A DNA stretch of 64,000 bases, taken from NCBI RefSeq assembly GCF_002752355.1, contig NZ_MRAV01000008.1:186001-250000 (forward strand). The letters are read 5' to 3'. A program made the position numbers and the translations under genes. The notes beneath the pieces were generated by a model. It ran no database searches. It was not told the origin of the DNA and was given only the letters and a program-made list of their open reading frames with translations. Each line of letters starts with the position of its first letter. Position 1 is the stretch's first letter. Source of the stretch: Leucobacter sp. OLIS6 (GTDB lineage Bacteria > Actinomycetota > Actinomycetes > Actinomycetales > Microbacteriaceae). Below are positions 59,485 to 64,000 of this stretch, in pieces.

Positions 59485-60855
59485 TCAGCGATCCACCCCG
59501 ACCGGGGCGGGGCTCGGCTCGGCCGAGGCCCGCTCGCGCATGCCGCGCTCGTCGTCCAGCCAGTTCGCTCCCTTGTTGCGGAGGAAGAACACGTACACGA
59601 CGAGGGAGACGGCGATCACTCCGGTGACGTACATGATGAACTGCGGTACGTGTCCGGTCTCTCCCGCTGCCTGGTAGAGCAGGGGAGCGGTGCCGCCGAA
59701 CACGGAGTTCGCGAGCGCGTAGCCGAACCCGACGCCGAGCGCGCGGATGTGGGTGGGGAAGAGCTCCGCCTTCACGACCGCGTTGATCGAGGTGTAGCCG
59801 GTGAGGATCACGAACCCGATGACGAGGATCGCGAACGCGAGCACCGGGTCGCTCTGCGCGGGCAGGGCGGTGAGCAGGAACCAGGTGTAGAGCACGCCGC
59901 CGACGCCGAAGAACACGAGGAGCGTCTTGCGTCCGACGCGGTCCGAGATCCAGCCGCCGAGCGGTTGCAGCACCATGAGAATGGTGAGCGCGACGAGGTT
60001 GATGATCGTTCCGGAGAGCACGTCGTCTCCGGCGAAGGCCTTCTTGACGATGCTCGGGCCGGTGACCGAGTAGGTGTAGAAGGCGACCGTGCCGCCCGCG
60101 GTCACGAGGAAGCAGAGCAGCAGCGGACGCCACTGGTGCAGCAGGAGCTCCCGCATCGAGCCGGAGCGCTGCGACTGGCCGGTGCGGACCGCCTCGAGCG
60201 TCGACGTCTCGAGCGTCTCGTCCATGGTGCGCCGCAGCCACAGGACGACGAGTGCGCCGACGCCGCCGATGGCGAAGGCCACCCGCCAACCCCACGCCGC
60301 GATCTCCTCGGGGGGCATGGTGACGACCATGATCATGAGGGTGAGCTGGGCGAGCACGTGGCCGCCGACGAGGGTGACGTAGTGGAACGAGGAGAGGAAG
60401 CCGCGGTGGCCCGCGATCGCCGTCTCCGACATGTAGGTCGCGCTCGTCCCGTACTCGCCACCGGTGGCGAAGCCCTGCAGGAGTCGCGCGAACACGAGGA
60501 TCACGACCGCCCAGACACCGACGGATCCCGCGGTCGGGGAGAGCGCGATCAGCATGGAGCAGGCGGCCATCATCGAGACCGACACGGTGAGCGACAATCG
60601 GCGCCCGTGCCGGTCGGCGAAGCGGCCGAAGAACCAGGACCCGAGGGGACGCATGAGGAACGTGACGGCGAAGATCGCCCACACGTAGACCGTCGAGTTC
60701 TTCTCGTCGGCGGGGAAGAACTGCATCTCGAAATAGCTCGCGAAGACGGAGTAGACGTAGACGTCGTACCACTCGACGAGGTTACCCGCCGAGCCCTTGA
60801 GCGTGTTCGAGATGGAGCGCCTGATGGTCGGCGAGGTCGCCGTCGTCGTTGACAT
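59485..60855 (-). CDS. MHS-family MFS symporter (dicarboxylate/osmolyte type)
   Basis: 456 residues, 12 membrane segments, with the metabolite:H+ symporter signatures GNLVEWYDVYVYSVFASYF, FLMRPLGSWFFGRFADRHGRRLSLTVSVSMMA, LLQGFATGGEYGTSATYMSE, and PLGGWISDRVGRKTLL. Relatives carry 2-oxoglutarate, citrate, proline/betaine or shikimate; the cargo is not readable here. Three in-frame ATGs (60909, 60873, 60855) exist; I chose 60855 because conserved sequence begins soon after, though no clear ribosome binding site helps. Divergent from the second two-component operon. Confidence 0.88.
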   Translation of the reverse strand: MSTTTATSPTIRRSISNTLKGSAGNLVEWYDVYVYSVFASYFEMQFFPADEKNSTVYVWAIFAVTFLMRPLGSWFFGRFADRHGRRLSLTVSVSMMAACSMLIALSPTAGSVGVWAVVILVFARLLQGFATGGEYGTSATYMSETAIAGHRGFLSSFHYVTLVGGHVLAQLTLMIMVVTMPPEEIAAWGWRVAFAIGGVGALVVLWLRRTMDETLETSTLEAVRTGQSQRSGSMRELLLHQWRPLLLCFLVTAGGTVAFYTYSVTGPSIVKKAFAGDDVLSGTIINLVALTILMVLQPLGGWISDRVGRKTLLVFFGVGGVLYTWFLLTALPAQSDPVLAFAILVIGFVILTGYTSINAVVKAELFPTHIRALGVGFGYALANSVFGGTAPLLYQAAGETGHVPQFIMYVTGVIAVSLVVYVFFLRNKGANWLDDERGMRERASAEPSPAPVGVDR

Positions 60856-60940
60856 TGACAGTCCAATCGTCATCAATCGGGGTGCGCGCCCGGAGGGGCA
60901 CTCGGTCATTCTGGGCGCGGAAGCGGCGGTCCGCGGGATT

Positions 60941-60958
60941 CCTTAACGCGGCCTTTAC
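60941..60958 (+). promoter_or_regulatory. Candidate response-regulator direct repeat
   Basis: CCTTAAC (60941-60947) and CCTTTAC (60952-60958) repeat with an 11-base period, the spacing typical of tandem OmpR-family binding. It lies between the MHS gene and the response regulator gene. Confidence 0.4.
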
Positions 60959-61032
60959 ACTCGTGCGCCGCGGGATCGCGCGGTTCTCCCCGCGGTGCCG
61001 ACGGCGCCCCGCCGAGCGGCGGGCGGCCCGGG

Positions 61033-61038
61033 CATACT
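61033..61038 (+). promoter_or_regulatory. Predicted -10 element for the second two-component operon
   Basis: CATACT seven bases before the ATG at 61046, with GGGGAG between, so the message may be leaderless or have a minimal leader. Confidence 0.4.
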
Positions 61039-61045
61039 GGGGAGC

Positions 61046-61699
61046 ATGCGTATTCTCGTCGCCGAGGACGACCCCTCGGTGTCGGCCGCCCTCGCGGCCG
61101 CGCTCACCCGCGCTGGGCACCGCTGCGACCAGGTGGCCCGGGGAGCCGACCTGCTCGATCAGTACGCGGTCGCCGACGCCGTCATGCTCGATCTCGGGCT
61201 GGAGGACATGGACGGACTCGAGGCGCTCCGGCGCCTCCGGGAGCTCAGCCCGGTACCGGTGATCGTCGTGACCGCGCGCGGCGACGAGCGATCCACGGTG
61301 CAGGCTCTGCGTCTCGGCGCCGACGACTACCTGGTGAAGCCCGTGCGGCTGCACGAACTGCTCGCGCGTCTCGGCGCGGTGACCCGGCGCTACGCGCGAT
61401 CCGCTCCCGAACGGATCGAGGTGGACGGGATCGTCGTGGACGCGGCCGCGCACCGTGCCACCTGGGACGGCACCGAGATCCCGCTGACGCCGACCGAGTT
61501 CGCCCTGCTGACGGAGCTGGCCCGCGACGCCGGAACGGTGGTCGAACGGCAGAGCCTGCTCGACCGGGTGTGGGGCGACGGGTACGTGTCGACCTCGCGA
61601 GCCTTCGACGTCCACCTCGCGCAGCTGCGGCAGAAGCTGCCGATGCTCACGATCACGACGATCCGAGGGATCGGCTTCCGACTCGAAACCGGCTCATGA
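61046..61699 (+). CDS. OmpR/TctD-like response regulator
   Basis: 217 residues. Receiver domain AEDD, phospho-acceptor Asp49 (AVMLDLGLEDMDGLEAL), VTARGDERS, Lys98 (ADDYLVKPV), then a winged helix with IPLTPTEFALLTELARDAGTVVERQSLLDRVWGDGYVSTSRAFDVHLAQLRQKL and TIRGIGFRLE. I chose ATG at 61046 as the receiver's first strand begins there; 17 upstream in-frame residues lack receiver features. Stop overlaps the kinase start (ATGA). Confidence 0.93.
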   Translation: MRILVAEDDPSVSAALAAALTRAGHRCDQVARGADLLDQYAVADAVMLDLGLEDMDGLEALRRLRELSPVPVIVVTARGDERSTVQALRLGADDYLVKPVRLHELLARLGAVTRRYARSAPERIEVDGIVVDAAAHRATWDGTEIPLTPTEFALLTELARDAGTVVERQSLLDRVWGDGYVSTSRAFDVHLAQLRQKLPMLTITTIRGIGFRLETGS

Positions 61700-63063
61700 G
61701 GCGTCGGGTCCTGATCCCGCTGCTCGTGCTCGGTCTCGTCGCGGTCTGCGCGATCCTCGTGCCGACCTGCTCGGCGATCGCGGATGCGCGCACGCAGCAG
61801 CTGCAGCTGCAGCGCACGGGCGCCGTCGAGCAGGTGGTGCAGCGGGCCCGGGCCGTGCTCGGCGGATCCGGGTCGCCCGCGACCCTGCAGCGCTACTTGG
61901 AGCGCTTCCACTCGACCTACGGAGAGGCGGTGCTCGTGGTCGACGGCTCGGGGGAGCGGCTCGCCGAAGCAGGCGGGATCCCCGGGAACGCTGCGACCGA
62001 GCGCGCGGCCACCGCGGCCCTCCGCGGTCTGCCGCAGTGGACGCTGCCCACGGTCCTGCCGTGGAGCCCGGACTCGGCGCTCGTCGCCCAGCCGATCGCG
62101 ACCGCCAGCAGTGCTGCCGAGGGCGCCGTCGTGCTGCGGGTCGACCAGGCTTCGGCGAAACGGGACGTGCTGTCCGGATGGATCCTCGTCGGTGTCGTCG
62201 GTGCCGCGCTGCTCGTCGCGCTGCTGCTCGCCTCGAACCTCTGGACCCGCTGGGTGATCCGACCGGTGCTGGCGCTCGACGCCGCGACGCGGGCCGTCTC
62301 GGAACACCGGGGCTTCGATGCGGCCGCGGTCACGGGCCCGCCGGAACTGCGTCGCCTCGCGGCCTCGTTCGAACGGATGGCGGGCGAGGTCGAGGACGCG
62401 TTGGCGCAGCAGCGTGGGCTCGTCGCCGACGCCTCGCATCAGCTGCGCAACCCGCTCGCGGCGATCAGGCTCCGGGTCGATGGGCTGCCGCGCGACGATC
62501 CGGAGTCGCGCTCCGAGGCCGAGGCGGTGGAGAACGACCTGGACCGGCTCGAGCGCACGGTCGACCGGATGCTCGTGCTCGCCGAAGCGGAGCATCGGGC
62601 GAATTCGGAGCCGAGCCGTTCGCCGGTCCGGGTCCGCTGCACGGTCTCAGCCGCGTCGCTCGTCGATCCCTACCGCGCGGCCCTCGCCGGCTCCGGCATC
62701 GACGTGCTCGCGAGCAGCGCCGAAGCCGAGCTGCCGTTCCGGCGCGGCGATCTCGAGGAGATCGTCGAGATCCTGGTCGACAACGCCCGCAAGTACGCGG
62801 GGTCCGGAGCCCGGATTCGGGTGGAGGTGCGCGGGTCGCCCGCGGAGCTGGTCGTCGCCGACTCCGGCTCGGGCCTCGCCGAGGCGGAGCTGGCTCGCGT
62901 CGGCACCCGGTTCTGGCGCTCCGAGATCCACCGCGCGCTGCCGGGCACGGGCCTCGGGTACGCCATCGTCGAGCAGTTGGCCCGGTCCAACGGAGCGGGC
63001 GTCGAGGTCTCCCGGGCTCCGGAGGGCGGACTGCTCACCCGCGTGCGGATGGGCGACGCATGA
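61696..63063 (+). CDS. Two-component sensor histidine kinase with extracellular domain
   Basis: 455 residues. Membrane helices at about 6-28 and 162-182 frame a 130-residue extracellular domain with GEAVLVVDGSGERLAEAGG, resembling the TctE/CusS-type sensor region. HAMP-like stretch, H-box ASHQLRNPLAAI (His248), N-box EILVDNARKYAG, G-boxes VVADSGSGLAEAEL and GTGLGYAIVEQLARSNGAG. It overlaps both neighbours by 4 bases. Confidence 0.92.
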   Translation: MRRRVLIPLLVLGLVAVCAILVPTCSAIADARTQQLQLQRTGAVEQVVQRARAVLGGSGSPATLQRYLERFHSTYGEAVLVVDGSGERLAEAGGIPGNAATERAATAALRGLPQWTLPTVLPWSPDSALVAQPIATASSAAEGAVVLRVDQASAKRDVLSGWILVGVVGAALLVALLLASNLWTRWVIRPVLALDAATRAVSEHRGFDAAAVTGPPELRRLAASFERMAGEVEDALAQQRGLVADASHQLRNPLAAIRLRVDGLPRDDPESRSEAEAVENDLDRLERTVDRMLVLAEAEHRANSEPSRSPVRVRCTVSAASLVDPYRAALAGSGIDVLASSAEAELPFRRGDLEEIVEILVDNARKYAGSGARIRVEVRGSPAELVVADSGSGLAEAELARVGTRFWRSEIHRALPGTGLGYAIVEQLARSNGAGVEVSRAPEGGLLTRVRMGDA

Positions 63064-63998
63064 CCGCCGTGTCGAGACGCGCTGCACTGCTCGGGCTCGC
63101 GGCCGGTCTCGCGCTCCCGCTGGTGGCCTGCGCGAACCCGTCGTCCGGGGCGCGGGTACGGATGGCCTGCGGAGAGCCCGGAGGGCTCTACCTGCAGTTC
63201 GGGGAACTGCTGCGCGACGTGCTCGAGCGGCGCGGGATCGCGCTGGACGTCCTCGCGAGCAACGGCAGCGCCGACAACCTGGCCCTGCTCAGGCGAGGGG
63301 ACGCCGACCTCGCGCTCGCGCTCGCCGATTCCGCCGAGCAGCAGGGTGCGGGACTCACCGCCATCGGTCAGGTCTACCAGAACTATCTGCAGTGCGTCGT
63401 GCGCGCCGACGGAGGCGCGCGTCGGATCACCGACCTCGCCGATCTCGCGGGTCGACGGGTCTCCATCGGTGCCCCCGGCTCCGGCAGCTCGCTCACGACC
63501 CGCCGCGTGCTCCGCGCCGCGGGGCTGCTCGACGGCCCCGAACCGCCCGAGCTCGGTCAGCACCCGCTGGAGGATGCGCTGCGCGCGCTCGAAACGGGCA
63601 GGATCGATGCCTTCTTCTGGTCTGGCGGGATCCCGACCCCGAAGATCGCCGAGCTCGGTGCACGAACGCCGCTCGCCCTCGTCGACCTCGCTCCGGCGCT
63701 GGCACGGCTCTCGTCCGGCGATCCGGACCAGTACCTCCCGGCCCGGGTGCCCGCGGGCGTCTACGGGATCCCGGTTCCGACCTCGACCATCGGGATCCCC
63801 AACCTCCTGCTCGCGCGGCCCGAACTCGCCGACGCGACGGCGCAGGGCGTCGTCGACGCCCTGATCGACGACGCGCCGTCGCTCGTCCCCGCGGGCAGCG
63901 TCGGGGTGCAGTTCCTCACCGGTGCGAGCCTCATCGACACCGGGACCCTGCCGCTCCACCCGGCGGCGAAGCGCCGCTACCGCGAACGCGCGGGCTGA
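63060..63998 (+). CDS. TAXI-family solute-binding protein
   Basis: 312 residues. N-terminus has a twin arginine (VSRRAALLGLAAG) and a lipobox-like LVAC (Cys about 24), so it is exported and probably lipid-anchored. The mature part fits TRAP-associated extracytoplasmic immunogenic proteins: MACGEPGGLYLQFGELLRDVLERRGIALDVLASNGSADNLALLRRGDADLALALAD, VYQNYLQCVVRADGGARRITDLADLAGRRVSIGAPGSGSSLTTRRVLRAAGL, and IDAFFWSGGIPTPKI. ATG overlaps the kinase stop. No TRAP membrane subunits appear before the window ends 2 bases later, so it may serve as ligand receptor for the kinase. Confidence 0.88.
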   Translation: MTAVSRRAALLGLAAGLALPLVACANPSSGARVRMACGEPGGLYLQFGELLRDVLERRGIALDVLASNGSADNLALLRRGDADLALALADSAEQQGAGLTAIGQVYQNYLQCVVRADGGARRITDLADLAGRRVSIGAPGSGSSLTTRRVLRAAGLLDGPEPPELGQHPLEDALRALETGRIDAFFWSGGIPTPKIAELGARTPLALVDLAPALARLSSGDPDQYLPARVPAGVYGIPVPTSTIGIPNLLLARPELADATAQGVVDALIDDAPSLVPAGSVGVQFLTGASLIDTGTLPLHPAAKRRYRERAG

Positions 63999-64000
63999 TC

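Noticed and set aside
59327-59677. Short frames on both strands starting MNAQPD in the 59.3-kb repeat
   Set aside because: The same peptide arises on both strands because of the inverted repeat. No ribosome binding site and no similarity to known proteins.

Overview
The window is about 70% G+C, densely coded and free of insertion sequences, prophage, CRISPR or RNA genes that I can see. Gene content and order (lysA-hom-thrB-rho-prfA, then prmC-sua5-wecA-atp operon, then metG-tatD-ksgA-ispE), together with many apparently leaderless genes, point to a high-GC actinobacterium. I infer Microbacteriaceae (Leucobacter/Leifsonia-like), from general similarity only.

Layout. 0.1-7.0 kb: lysine/threonine genes running into rho and prfA. 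7.1-14.2 kb (minus strand): an FCD-type GntR regulator and a five-gene Opp/Dpp peptide-type ABC operon led by a cytoplasmic beta-propeller gene. 14.5-18.1 kb: a GNAT acetyltransferase, an MFS transporter and cysK-cysE. 18.4-28.7 kb: prmC, sua5, wecA, an AtpI-like gene and atpBEFHAGDC, ending at a strong terminator. In many actinobacteria prfA and prmC lie close together; here about 11 kb of transport and sulfur genes separates them.

28.8-32.7 kb: yaaA, a PP2C phosphatase, gabT and an OsmC-like protein. 32.7-44.8 kb: an accessory island with a HutC-type GntR regulator, a second peptide-type ABC transporter (two permeases, a fused double ATPase, a lipoprotein receptor), an M17 aminopeptidase, a GSA-type aminotransferase, an FGGY kinase and an S12 serine hydrolase. 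It looks like uptake and stepwise breakdown of a peptide-like or amide conjugate; two of its promoters share a 13-base element and a palindrome. 44.8-47.7 kb: an amino-acid/polyamine permease and a flavin amine oxidase which, with gabT, would make a polyamine-to-GABA route.

47.8-52.2 kb: metG, tatD, ksgA, ispE. 52.2-57.0 kb: a lipoprotein of unknown function, two tandem FrnE/DsbA-type oxidoreductases, a 64-residue protein ending in a double Cys-Cys motif, DoxX, and on the other strand a DM13 lipoprotein with a DoxX-like membrane protein: a possible envelope redox module. 57.2-59.2 kb: a two-component system. 59.3-59.4 kb: a 30-bp inverted repeat built of four copies of a 12-mer. 59.5-64.0 kb: an MHS-family symporter divergent from a second two-component system whose third gene is a TAXI-type solute receptor.

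The most unusual items are: two very short leaderless cistrons that end in overlap with the start codon of a regulatory gene (PP2C, OmpR-type regulator); the small CC-x3-CC protein coupled to FrnE; the HutC-linked peptide/aminotransferase/kinase island; the TAXI receptor in a two-component operon; the compound inverted repeat; and an exact 102-bp duplication inside rho.
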